Part shown: positions 1 to 7,013 of the stretch, in pieces
How the letters are laid out: each line of letters starts with the position of its first letter
Numbering within the stretch: the stretch's first letter is position 1
DNA from: Nitrososphaerales archaeon TH5893
Lineage (GTDB): Archaea; Thermoproteota; Nitrososphaeria; Nitrososphaerales; Nitrososphaeraceae
NCBI GenBank assembly: GCA_014523685.1
Contig: JAATVT010000017.1
Location: 1 to 12,506 of the forward strand
DNA length: 12,506 bases
Direction of reading: 5' to 3'
Position numbers and translations under genes: made by a program
Notes under the pieces: generated by a model
Told to the model about the DNA's origin: nothing
The model's database searches: none
The model's input: only the letters and a program-made list of their open reading frames with translations

Positions 1-104
1 TTTATGACTTTAGTTGTGTCCACCTTCTGTCGATAAGTTAGTAATGTAGAATTTAAATAGGGTATGAGTTAAACGTTTATTTCATTTTTATTTGAAGTGA
101 CTTA

Positions 105-119
105 TTGCTGTTGCAGCAA
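105..119. other. small hairpin in gene-free left flank
   Basis: TTGCTG and CAGCAA form a perfect 6-bp inverted repeat around a 3-base loop. It lies within 1-353, a stretch with no convincing gene on either strand. The hairpin is followed by a G-run, not a T-run, so it does not look like a terminator. No role can be assigned. Confidence 0.4.
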
Positions 120-237
120 GGGGGTGATGAACCTAGGTTTTTAGATATCTCATATCGTTCTCAGGGGAGACTACTAAATCTCTTCCAAAGATGCTTCTTG
201 TAAGGAACAGAGCGCTAATGCACGTAATTTTCCTGAA

Positions 238-268
238 CATTGTATGATATCCTGGGTGCATTGTATGA
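238..268. repeat. pair of 10-base direct repeats
   Basis: CATTGTATGA occurs at 238-247 and again at 259-268. The period is 21 bases, two turns of the DNA helix, so both copies face the same side. The rest of 1-353 shows no coding region, RNA gene or other repeat that I can support. The spacing would suit a regulator binding as a dimer, but this is inference and chance is possible in AT-rich sequence. Confidence 0.4.
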
Positions 269-353
269 ATTTTGCATCGTTACCCTCATTAAGTTATCAT
301 AAATCCAGATTTGCCTTGATCCCATGGTACTTGAAATCGAACTGAGGGTTCAA

Positions 354-446
354 AGGTGGGGAGGGGATTCGAACCCCTATAAATTCGCTCGTTGCATGGT
401 ATTTTTCATTCTGCAGGCGAACGCATGGCCGCTCTGCCACCCCACC
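354..446 (-). tRNA. tRNA-Cys (GCA), with a 21-nt intron
   Basis: Cysteine tRNA read on the minus strand. The acceptor stem pairs GGTGGGG with CCCCACC in 7 of 7 positions. The T arm is canonical, with loop TTCGAAT. The anticodon stem TTCGC/GCGAA closes a 7-base loop once a 21-nt insert is removed, giving anticodon GCA (plus-strand 412-414). Three details support Cys beyond the anticodon: the discriminator is U73, the main identity base for CysRS; the D-stem has a 13:22 mismatch (G.A), as in E. coli tRNA-Cys where it is A.A; and G15 is not faced by C48. The mature length is 72 nt. CCA is not encoded. A TATA-like box lies about 25 bases upstream of the 5' end. Confidence 0.96.
390..410 (-). other. 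archaeal tRNA intron in tRNA-Cys, position 37/38
   Basis: Twenty-one bases split the anticodon loop right after G37, the canonical archaeal site. The pre-tRNA folds as a bulge-helix-bulge. The anticodon stem TTCGC/GCGAA is outermost. A 3' bulge CGA follows, then a central helix CTGC/GCAA (three pairs plus a C.A mismatch), a 5' bulge AGA, and an inner ATG/CAT stem with an A-rich loop. Cleavage after the second base of each bulge (AG|A and CG|A) excises exactly this segment and restores a 7-base loop. The substrate suits the archaeal EndA splicing endonuclease. Confidence 0.9.
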
Positions 447-469
447 GTATTGTAACAGGTTTCGTTCCG

Positions 470-481
470 CTTAATTTAAGC
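470..481 (-). promoter_or_regulatory. TATA-like box for tRNA-Cys
   Basis: On the minus strand the stretch GCTTAAATTAAG is centred about 29 bases upstream of the tRNA 5' end at 446. That places the expected start a few bases before the mature tRNA. The region is AT-rich, so the match alone is weak; its position is the main support. Confidence 0.4.
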
Positions 482-575
482 ATTAAATAACTCTTTCTCT
501 CGGTCTGGATTAGAAATCTAGTACTAAACATTAGATTTGCGTTTACATTCGGTCTGCCAGAGCTTACCCCATGCG

Positions 576-2618
576 TTACATTCTACGTAATGCTTCAATC
601 CCGAGCAGATCGAACACATTTTTGAGCACAATTCCAAAAGCATCAACAAGTACAAGTCTTGCCTGCATCGTTCCCCTATTTTTCTCCTTTAAAATAGGGA
701 TTTTCTCATAATAAAAATTGAATGTTGTCGCGAGTTCGTGAGCATATCTGGCCAGAGTTTTTGGATTAAGTGTCACCACAGAATCCTCCAAAACAAGATC
801 TAGTTTTGAAAGTAATTTGATTAGGTCCGTCTCTGAGTTTTCATTCAATAACTCAAAATCGGCCTCTACATTAGAGTCATAAAGTTGCCCAGACTTCTCA
901 AGTATTCTTTGGGCTCGTGCATAAGAATATTGCAGATACGGACCAGTATCACCGTCAAGGCTTAGAGATTCAACTATATCGAACGAGATTATCTTGTTTA
1001 AGTCGTGTTTATTCATGTAATATCTTACTGATGCAATAGCAATTTTTTCTGCAATTTCATTTAGCGAGTTTTCGCTTAGTGTTGGATTTCGCTTCTTTGC
1101 TTCATCGTACGCCTTCTCGTGAAGTCTATCAAGAATATAGTCAGCATTTATGTAAATTCCCCTTCTTCCTGACATGTGCATAAATTCTCTCTCTCCAATA
1201 TCCAGGCCAAGCATATGAGCTGTCTGCGCGCTTATTGTTACGGCTTCATATCCCATGTGAATGTAATCATTGCTGTTGCGCTTTTCAACGGTTGTCTTAT
1301 CGTTGGTGACTTCTGGTTTCAACGAAGACAGAATATATGATACTATATTCTGAAGCCTAGATTGTCTTGAATCAATAATGGTTATAGTCATGTTCCGAGA
1401 TTGAAAGTCAGGAAAAGTATTTCCCTTTTGATCTGAATCATTTGTAGTACTTGACCAGAGTATTGAGCCATCCCATTGTTCCGCAAATTTGCGATAAGAG
1501 AATGGATCAGAAACCAAACCTGTTTTCCATACTGCGTATGGGATATCTTTGGCTATGTAGGTCGAAGTTCCATCACTTCTAAGTATCACCTTATCAGCTT
1601 CCTCCACGTCCCCCCCATTTCTGGTTCTAACTATCCAGCAGCCCTTGTTTTTTCCATTGTTCTCTAGAATCAGAAGTCCCCGATCCCTCAACATTCCCAA
1701 CGTGCTTGACCATAAACCAGAAGATACTATATGAGATTCAAAGTTCAAAAGGTCATAACGTGCTTTCACCCTCCAACATGTTTTTAATTGATTCTCTAGT
1801 ACCCTGAGGGTAATATCTGCGGCAAATTTTGCAATAGCCGATTTTGGATCTTCTATTTCTTTGAGCACATATTTTCTTTTCTCTGAAAGAAATGGATGGA
1901 TATCGTACATTCTATTTATTTTTGTGTAGACTTCGTCACCACAGTACTGATCAAATTTCATGATTGCCGTATTGCTGTCTATTTTTGGTTCTAGGGGAAA
2001 TCCGGCAAACATAAAGCCTACAACAATGTCAGCTATTTGAGAACCGGAGTCATCGACATAGTTTAGGACAGTCGTTTTATGATTGGTTGCTTTCAGCATT
2101 CTATATATCGTGTCACCAAGTATCACATTTCTGAGATGACCCACATGTAACGCTTTATTTGGATTAACACTTGTATGTTCAACTATGACATGTTGGCCGT
2201 TTCCTATATCAAAAGAACCGTAATTCGGATTTGTAATTATTTCTTTCAGTATGATACGACCCAGAACCGCATAATTTACTCGGAAATTTATGTAACCTGC
2301 GGGATGGGCTTCGGCTGAAACAAGTACGTCTAAAGCTGGTAACATTGAAATCTGTGATCGGTTCTTTTGATAATTTTTAATGTGTGGGTTTAGTTCTTTT
2401 TCAACCATATCTCTGGCTATCTCATATGGACGTCTCTTAACGCTCTTACTAAGTTTAAATGCAATATTGCATGTAATGTCACCAAATTCCTTTCTCGGAG
2501 AATCTGAAATGTCAAAGTTTTCTTCATCCTCTTCTCTCTCTTCAGAAATGTATCCAAGATTTTTGGCTGACAAAAAAATTAGCTCCCGTACAACCTTCAG
2601 CAGGTGTCTAAACGTCAA
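576..2618 (-). CDS. argS: arginine--tRNA ligase
   Basis: Class I synthetase that attaches arginine to tRNA-Arg in the cytoplasm. The HIGH motif appears as HVGH at residues 158-161, in the context NPNKALHVGHLRN. The second ATP motif is HMSGRRG at 481-487, the usual ArgS variant of KMSKS. An N-terminal Add-1-like domain covers roughly 1-115. The C-terminal anticodon-binding DALR domain begins near GPYLQYSYARAQ (559-570). At 680 residues it is longer than many archaeal ArgS; a loosely conserved stretch near 385-455, between the catalytic-domain motifs, accounts for part of this. The start is TTG at 2618: an in-frame stop lies just upstream and no ATG is available near it. The start overlaps the end of the phosphatase gene by 11 bases, implying one transcript and coupled translation. 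Confidence 0.95.
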   Translation of the reverse strand: MTFRHLLKVVRELIFLSAKNLGYISEEREEDEENFDISDSPRKEFGDITCNIAFKLSKSVKRRPYEIARDMVEKELNPHIKNYQKNRSQISMLPALDVLVSAEAHPAGYINFRVNYAVLGRIILKEIITNPNYGSFDIGNGQHVIVEHTSVNPNKALHVGHLRNVILGDTIYRMLKATNHKTTVLNYVDDSGSQIADIVVGFMFAGFPLEPKIDSNTAIMKFDQYCGDEVYTKINRMYDIHPFLSEKRKYVLKEIEDPKSAIAKFAADITLRVLENQLKTCWRVKARYDLLNFESHIVSSGLWSSTLGMLRDRGLLILENNGKNKGCWIVRTRNGGDVEEADKVILRSDGTSTYIAKDIPYAVWKTGLVSDPFSYRKFAEQWDGSILWSSTTNDSDQKGNTFPDFQSRNMTITIIDSRQSRLQNIVSYILSSLKPEVTNDKTTVEKRNSNDYIHMGYEAVTISAQTAHMLGLDIGEREFMHMSGRRGIYINADYILDRLHEKAYDEAKKRNPTLSENSLNEIAEKIAIASVRYYMNKHDLNKIISFDIVESLSLDGDTGPYLQYSYARAQRILEKSGQLYDSNVEADFELLNENSETDLIKLLSKLDLVLEDSVVTLNPKTLARYAHELATTFNFYYEKIPILKEKNRGTMQARLVLVDAFGIVLKNVFDLLGIEALRRM

Positions 2619-3327
2619 TTCTATTCACGGAACCTGACAGAAAGGTAAATACAATAAATTCAATCGCTTCTACAGCACCTTCTCCTTGACGTCCATTGAC
2701 CACATATTTTGCGCTAGCCTTAACATTTTTTCCTGCATGGTTTAAAGCGATACTATAACCGCACATATTAAACATTGGAATGTCAGTCTCGCTATCTCCT
2801 ATCGCAACTACATTGGCAGGGTCTATATCTAGTATACTTAATGCCTTCTTTAATCCTACCGACTTATCTATTCCTTTTTCGTTAATATGAAAAGCGTACT
2901 TGCTGTCTGTGAGACATAAATCGAGTTTATTGTCATCCAAAATCCTTTGTCCTTGTTCAATATCGAATGTCCTACATAGAACAACTTCCGTTATCCTATT
3001 GAAGGCATTTTTCAACTTTACACCGTCTATATTCTTTTTTAATATTTGATAACCTTCCATGCATTTTTCCTTACTTGCAAAAGTTAAGTGTTGTTGTGGT
3101 CCCACAGTTACCGCACCGCCATTTTCCCCAACTGCAATATTTGTCGTTCCACTAAAGACAGATAATATATACGCCTCAATTGACGATCTGCCCGTAACAA
3201 AAATAACTTTGCAGCCAATATTTTCTAAGTACCTTAAACTAGCTAGCGCGTTTAGGTGTACCATTCCCCCTCCATTCTCCGTTAGCGTCCCATCAATGTC
3301 TATGGCAAAGGCTCTGATAATATCCAA
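2608..3327 (-). CDS. HAD phosphatase, archaeal phosphoglycolate phosphatase type
   Basis: Soluble HAD-superfamily hydrolase of 239 residues with all four motifs. The nucleophile motif is DIDGT (10-14), where Asp10 would be phosphorylated and Asp12 acts as acid/base. Motif II is VTGR (44-47), motif III Lys is K155 in GIDKSVGLKKA, and motif IV is GDSETD (177-182). A type IIB cap lies between about 80 and 150. Length and layout match the archaeal phosphoglycolate phosphatase family (TA0175-like; 2-phosphoglycolate to glycolate). HAD substrate calls from sequence are uncertain, and another sugar phosphate is possible. The start is TTG at 3327, the first start codon after an in-frame stop. It leads the argS transcript and has a TATA-like box upstream. 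Confidence 0.88.
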   Translation of the reverse strand: MDIIRAFAIDIDGTLTENGGGMVHLNALASLRYLENIGCKVIFVTGRSSIEAYILSVFSGTTNIAVGENGGAVTVGPQQHLTFASKEKCMEGYQILKKNIDGVKLKNAFNRITEVVLCRTFDIEQGQRILDDNKLDLCLTDSKYAFHINEKGIDKSVGLKKALSILDIDPANVVAIGDSETDIPMFNMCGYSIALNHAGKNVKASAKYVVNGRQGEGAVEAIEFIVFTFLSGSVNRIDV

Positions 3328-3360
3328 GTCCGTATTCTCTCAAATTTCGTGGATAAAGTG

Positions 3361-3368
3361 TATATTAA
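3361..3368 (-). promoter_or_regulatory. TATA-like box for the phosphatase-argS transcript
   Basis: The minus strand carries TTAATATA here. A start about 25 bases downstream would fall near 3338, leaving a leader of roughly ten bases before the TTG codon. It faces away from the tRNA-Arg promoter in the same 173-base gap. Confidence 0.45.
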
Positions 3369-3461
3369 CAACGGGAAGAATTTGTCAAGCAACCGCTTTA
3401 TCATGATAGCCAAGTCCAAACTCGGCAAAGAGTCTGTAAGGGACATGTATAAAGTCTACTA

Positions 3462-3469
3462 TTATATAT
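3462..3469 (+). promoter_or_regulatory. TATA box for tRNA-Arg
   Basis: TTATATAT is centred about 35 bases ahead of the tRNA 5' end at 3501. Transcription would start near 3491, leaving a short 5' leader for RNase P to remove. A second AT-rich match, TGTATAAA at 3446-3453, is farther away and less well placed. Confidence 0.55.
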
Positions 3470-3500
3470 GACGCTCAACTCATGTAATTGTGTTTGCAGG

Positions 3501-3602
3501 GGGTCCGTTGCCCAGCTAGGACAGGGTGCTGATCTATCCAAGGAATAAGAAAGCATAAGCCTCCGAAGCCAGTTGTCGTGGGATCGAAGCCCACCGGACC
3601 CG
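3501..3602 (+). tRNA. tRNA-Arg (CCG), with a 27-nt non-canonical intron
   Basis: Arginine tRNA for codon CGG. The acceptor stem GGGTCCG/CGGACCC pairs fully. The D arm is GCCC/GGGT with G18-G19 and A20. The T stem is GTGGG/CCCAC. A normal anticodon arm forms only after a 27-nt insert inside the 5' stem strand is removed: CTG+GC pairs with GCCAG around loop CTCCGAA, with anticodon CCG at 3563-3565. C35 and A20 are known arginine identity bases, and the discriminator is G73. U8:A14 and G15:C48 are present. The mature length is 75 nt, followed by an encoded CCA at 3603-3605, unlike tRNA-Cys here. The T loop is unusual, ATCGAAG, with A at position 54. It is transcribed away from the argS transcript. 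Confidence 0.93.
3532..3558 (+). other. non-canonical tRNA intron at position 29/30 of tRNA-Arg
   Basis: The 27-nt insert interrupts the anticodon stem between bases 29 and 30. A bulge-helix-bulge fits it. An outer AGG/CCT helix is followed by the central 4-bp helix GTGC/GCAT (one G.U pair), with 3-base bulges TGA and AAG. Cutting after the second base of each bulge (TG|A and AA|G) removes exactly this segment and completes the stem CTGGC/GCCAG. The inner intron stem is weak. Non-canonical positions of this kind are known in Crenarchaeota and Thaumarchaeota, whose heteromeric splicing endonuclease accepts relaxed motifs. Confidence 0.87.
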
Positions 3603-3680
3603 CCAACAATTTAATCGTTTTAAAATCATGATTACGACTAAAAGTACTATAGAAACAAAGATAATTAGGTCCTGTAAAAA

Positions 3681-3688
3681 TTTATAAG
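3681..3688 (+). promoter_or_regulatory. TATA box for rps24e-rps27ae
   Basis: TTTATAAG follows an A-rich stretch that could serve as a BRE. A start about 26 bases downstream falls near 3710, almost on the TTG codon at 3713. The mRNA would therefore be leaderless or nearly so. Confidence 0.6.
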
Positions 3689-3712
3689 AGCTAAAACTGG
3701 ATGCATTAGCAG

Positions 3713-4099
3713 TTGAGTTTACAAGAAGTTGTGACGGTACAAGATCGCAATAACGTCCTGTTGAACAGAAGAGAACTTAAAGTAATTATAAAAAACACTC
3801 AAGGCCAGTTGAATAAAGCCAGTGCTGCTTCATTAGTTGCGGGCCATTTTCATTTGAACACGCAACAACAGATAATACCCATATTGATGAAATATGAAAC
3901 AGGAAGGACCGATATACATGCGTCTTTTTATGTATACCCTTCTTTAGAAGACGCGCGGCAACAATTGCCAAGATACATGATGTTACGAAATATGTCAAAA
4001 GAAGATAGAAAAAAAATTATTGACGAAGAAAAGGCAACAAAATTGAAGGCCAAGCAAACAGCAGCTGCCGAAGCGAAGGGTGGAAGGAGCAAGAAATAA
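3713..4099 (+). CDS. rps24e: 30S ribosomal protein S24e
   Basis: Archaeal/eukaryal-type small-subunit protein of 128 residues. The S24e pattern is clear: a region with [11 protein letters not shown] near residues 14-24, then [17 protein letters not shown] near 45-61, and a Lys/Ala-rich basic tail ending GGRSKK. The start is TTG. An ATG at 3701 reads into a stop after one further codon, so it cannot be used, and the TATA box predicts a transcript beginning right at the TTG. The stop overlaps the next ATG by one base (TAATG). The pair rps24e-rps27ae is a widely conserved archaeal arrangement. Confidence 0.95.
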   Translation: MSLQEVVTVQDRNNVLLNRRELKVIIKNTQGQLNKASAASLVAGHFHLNTQQQIIPILMKYETGRTDIHASFYVYPSLEDARQQLPRYMMLRNMSKEDRKKIIDEEKATKLKAKQTAAAEAKGGRSKK

Positions 4100-4335
4100 T
4101 GGCAGATAAAAAAACAAGTGCTTCTAAAAGAGGTGAGGTCCAAGTATACAAATTTTACAAGGTAGAAAAGGAGAACAAGATTATTCGTACCAAACGAGAC
4201 TGTCCCAGATGTGGGAGAGGTGTTTTCATGGCAGAACATAAGGACCGTTTTAGCTGTGGGAAATGCGGATTTACTGAATTTCATAGGACGGGAGCAAAAT
4301 CCGGAAATAAATCCGAAGGCAAGAATAGTACGTAG
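4099..4335 (+). CDS. rps27ae: 30S ribosomal protein S27ae (zinc ribbon)
   Basis: Small-subunit protein of 78 residues with a four-cysteine zinc ribbon: C35-x2-C38 (CPRC) and C53-x2-C56 (CGKC). The core motif [20 protein letters not shown] is typical. The archaeal protein lacks the ubiquitin fused to its eukaryotic counterpart. Compared with short archaeal forms it carries charged, low-complexity tails at both ends. Its ATG shares a base with the rps24e stop, so translation is probably coupled. In many archaea the Kae1/Bud32 gene follows; here the next gene is convergent and unrelated to Kae1. Confidence 0.95.
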   Translation: MADKKTSASKRGEVQVYKFYKVEKENKIIRTKRDCPRCGRGVFMAEHKDRFSCGKCGFTEFHRTGAKSGNKSEGKNST

Positions 4336-4428
4336 CAGCTTACTGTAATTTTGTCACTAATATTGTGGGCTCTGCGTAATGTGACCTTGATTATGTGAAA
4401 ACCTGCAGGTAACTATCTCATTACTTAG

Positions 4429-6234
4429 CTATTCCCGTTTTGCGTATCTGTTAATTTCATTATGAATCGATTGCGTAATAGCTGTTGAAATTAATGGATA
4501 GAATTGTTCAAGGTAAAGAAGAGATTTCCTAGACATTTGTTGTCTGAGATAATCTTTCATCGTCATAGTTTTCATAAATCGTGTCGACAGACAGTTGGAA
4601 GAAAAATATCCTGCAAAGAATTCTCTTATGATTTCCTTGGCAACAGAAATATTCTTAGTTCTTCTTAAGCTCCAACAAAGAAATTGAATAATGTCCCAAA
4701 TCGGATCACTATCACCTTCACCATTGCTAAAATTGAATTGTTCCAAATCTGTAAAAAATATCCTACTGTTGATGCCATCACTATTGTTAATAATAATGTT
4801 GTTCGGCTTTATATTTCCGAGAGAGCAGTGGGCTGAATGAATCATAGCTATATTTCTTCCAGCTGTCGTTATCCATAAAATATTTTCCTTTCCAGCTGTT
4901 GATTTCTTTTTCAATGAATTCTGAATGAACATGTTCAGACTTTGCCCTTTAACAAAATTTGTTACTAGTATTCTTCGCTCAAAGTCAACGCCCAATATAG
5001 TAGGTGTGTCCAGACCCAGTTCGTTCCGTAGGTATCTGAGCGCCTTATACTCGGTGCCTAGTCTTTCTAAAGAATCTACTTTATAGGAACGTTTCTTAAG
5101 CAAACCTGTAGACATAGACCAGAAATTTAACGCAGCCCATTTTACTCCCTTTAATGTTGCAAATCTTTTCGCGACAATTGATATACTACGGTCATAAATA
5201 GAGGTATCTTGAAGTGTGTAACATATAGTTCTACTATTTATGTCTCCCAGGCGAATTTTCCTTGTTGTATATTGAATTATGCCAGCTGATTCTGCTATTT
5301 GGTCCAACCATTTCTTGTTCCTCCCCGCGATAACTCGCCCTTCATCTAGTTTCCAATATTTTTCTCTAGGAGATGCCATAAATTCTGGCAGAGTAATTGG
5401 TTGACTTTTGTACCTTTTTATTTTTGATTCTGCCTCTCTCATTGTATAATGAAAAACCTTTCTGCCAGCGTACACGTGTACAAAATATGAACTGATCATA
5501 TGTAATTTTGAGAACTTTAGACTTGTGGTATTTCTTCCCCCTTGTTTGTTCTGAATCAAACACTTTTTACCTATTTGTAATACGAAATCGTCTGTTTTTG
5601 ACGATATCTGGTTCAGGACTAATAAGTCCTTATCATTGGCAATTATTTCTTCAAGAGCTTTTTTGAAACCTTCCTGTGCAAAAGCTAAATTCTCTTCGGC
5701 GCGACTGCCTGTATACATTTTGTAATAGCTATATAATGCAGCTGGATATACCATACTCCTCCGCTTAATTTTTGAAAAGATAATGAACTCCAGAGGAAAT
5801 TTTATTTCAGTGCACAGAATATTCGTGGTTCTTATGATCTCAGATAGTTCCTCTAGTATGACACGTTTCTTATACAAAAGTTCCATTGACTTAAATAGAT
5901 CTTGATTAATTAGGGCCTTGTATTTATGCAAGAATCTGCCTGCTACAAATTCTCCTAATAACCCTCTCTTTACATCCTTTTGCAGGGCATTATAATCAAC
6001 TATGAGTGCGGATATTTTGGCCTCTTTTGTCCTGGAATAAGAATACTTTACCGTATATGAGTAATCCTTTACAACAACAATTAGGTCTATATCGCTATCT
6101 GCATTTCCATATCCTGCGATTTTAGATCCGTACAGACAAGCTCCGATTACTTTGCGATGTTTAGCCAGTTTATCAAGGTAGTTGTCTACGGCATTTGTTT
6201 CTTCCTTTGATAGGATGGTATAACTAATTCTCAT
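4429..6234 (-). CDS. nucleotidyltransferase fused to a kinase-fold domain with altered catalytic loop
   Basis: Two-part protein of 601 residues with no assignable function. The N-terminal domain (about 1-115) is an MNT/pol-beta-type nucleotidyltransferase: GS at 36-37, then D48 and D50 in SDIDLIV, and D80 as a likely third carboxylate, so it looks catalytically complete. Residues about 120-300 form a helical linker I do not recognise. The C-terminal part (about 330-545) resembles Bud32/WaaP-like kinases: K356 in VAKRF as the nucleotide lysine, E395 as the helix-C Glu, the loop GNIKPNNIII (473-482), and D496 in FTDLEQF at the DFG position. D514 in the following helix is also present. The catalytic Asp expected in HGD is Asn474 (codon AAT at 4813-4815) and the His is Leu. 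No signal peptide or membrane segment was seen. The ATG lies 8 bases after the preceding stop, so it ends a five-gene run. Confidence 0.8.
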   Translation of the reverse strand: MRISYTILSKEETNAVDNYLDKLAKHRKVIGACLYGSKIAGYGNADSDIDLIVVVKDYSYTVKYSYSRTKEAKISALIVDYNALQKDVKRGLLGEFVAGRFLHKYKALINQDLFKSMELLYKKRVILEELSEIIRTTNILCTEIKFPLEFIIFSKIKRRSMVYPAALYSYYKMYTGSRAEENLAFAQEGFKKALEEIIANDKDLLVLNQISSKTDDFVLQIGKKCLIQNKQGGRNTTSLKFSKLHMISSYFVHVYAGRKVFHYTMREAESKIKRYKSQPITLPEFMASPREKYWKLDEGRVIAGRNKKWLDQIAESAGIIQYTTRKIRLGDINSRTICYTLQDTSIYDRSISIVAKRFATLKGVKWAALNFWSMSTGLLKKRSYKVDSLERLGTEYKALRYLRNELGLDTPTILGVDFERRILVTNFVKGQSLNMFIQNSLKKKSTAGKENILWITTAGRNIAMIHSAHCSLGNIKPNNIIINNSDGINSRIFFTDLEQFNFSNGEGDSDPIWDIIQFLCWSLRRTKNISVAKEIIREFFAGYFSSNCLSTRFMKTMTMKDYLRQQMSRKSLLYLEQFYPLISTAITQSIHNEINRYAKRE

Positions 6235-6242
6235 TCATGATG

Positions 6243-6971
6243 CTATTTCTTATTCTTCAGCTCTTGGATCGCTGCACTTTCGAATTCAAAGATCTTGTCC
6301 CTTACGCCCTGATCTACATTTAGCTTCGCCATAGCTTCAACCGGTATCTTGGTTACGTTGGAATCTAGAGACACTGAGATTGAGGGGAGTCCCTTATTCA
6401 TCCAATATTTTATTGTCTTCTCTTCTAGTCTCGTATCTTTGAAACCCTCAGGAAATTTTCTAGTAATATGATCTCGTAACACGCTATCAGATCTGAACAC
6501 AAATCTTGCCTCTATCAAGCGACCAGAATCAAGGTACCTATTTTCAAATAAGCTTGCGCTAATTTCATCGGAAACTACCTCCATCTTAATTATCCTACTC
6601 AGTAGCTCTAGATAATGCATGAACTCATGGGCCAGAATGGCATGAATAGTCCCAAGCAAGCCGTATACAACTAATGGTGCTGTAACTTGAACAACTATGT
6701 CAATTTCATTATTTTTTTTTACCACCGGAATGGTCTGTGCATATAGAAAACCAAATTGGGCATATTGAATATCAGCGGAAGAGGATGGGGCAGCGATGAT
6801 GAGAGTTGGATCGATATAGTAGTAAGGGTACCTTAGTCCTGACGCCCTCTCTATCCTTTGAATTCCCATTTCTACGATGTGAAACCGATCTACTATGACT
6901 TTGTAAATCTCAGATGGAATTATCCCTTGTTCTTTTGCATGGCGTACTTTTATCAAAGGATCAAAAGGCAT
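6243..6971 (-). CDS. predicted HExxH zinc metalloprotein (putative peptidase)
   Basis: Unrecognised protein of 242 residues. The main clue is HEFMH at 115-119, in a hydrophobic helix (IHAILAHEFMHYLELL), which is the gluzincin/minigluzincin zinc and catalytic signature. Asp135, Glu136 or Glu143 in the segment VSDEISASLFENRY could supply the third ligand, as in HExxH...E families. No transmembrane segment or signal peptide is convincing, although 93-113 is hydrophobic, so a cytoplasmic location is likely. Peptidase activity is inference from the motif. It follows pus10 after 42 bases and is followed by the nucleotidyltransferase gene after 8 bases. A TATA-like stretch near 6992-7004 could give it its own promoter. 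A run of nine A bases lies in codons 84-87. Confidence 0.72.
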   Translation of the reverse strand: MPFDPLIKVRHAKEQGIIPSEIYKVIVDRFHIVEMGIQRIERASGLRYPYYYIDPTLIIAAPSSSADIQYAQFGFLYAQTIPVVKKNNEIDIVVQVTAPLVVYGLLGTIHAILAHEFMHYLELLSRIIKMEVVSDEISASLFENRYLDSGRLIEARFVFRSDSVLRDHITRKFPEGFKDTRLEEKTIKYWMNKGLPSISVSLDSNVTKIPVEAMAKLNVDQGVRDKIFEFESAAIQELKNKK

Positions 6972-7013
6972 ACCTACTCATGGAAGATTGTGTGCGGTAT
7001 AAGAAAAATGTTA

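Noticed and set aside
1..36. Open frame at the left edge ending in TAA, possible end of a plus-strand gene
   Set aside because: Only eleven codons with no recognisable protein pattern; cannot be told from chance.
123..129. GTGATGA, a match to the C box of C/D guide RNAs
   Set aside because: No CTGA D or D' box follows at a normal distance, and no second C' box is present.
3928..4284. 118-codon minus-strand frame across rps24e and rps27ae
   Set aside because: It is the antisense shadow of two well-supported ribosomal protein genes.
4401..4410. Perfect 10-base palindrome ACCTGCAGGT in the rps27ae/nucleotidyltransferase gap
   Set aside because: Too short to form a useful terminator, with no T-run after it; the 93-base convergent gap shows no other structure.
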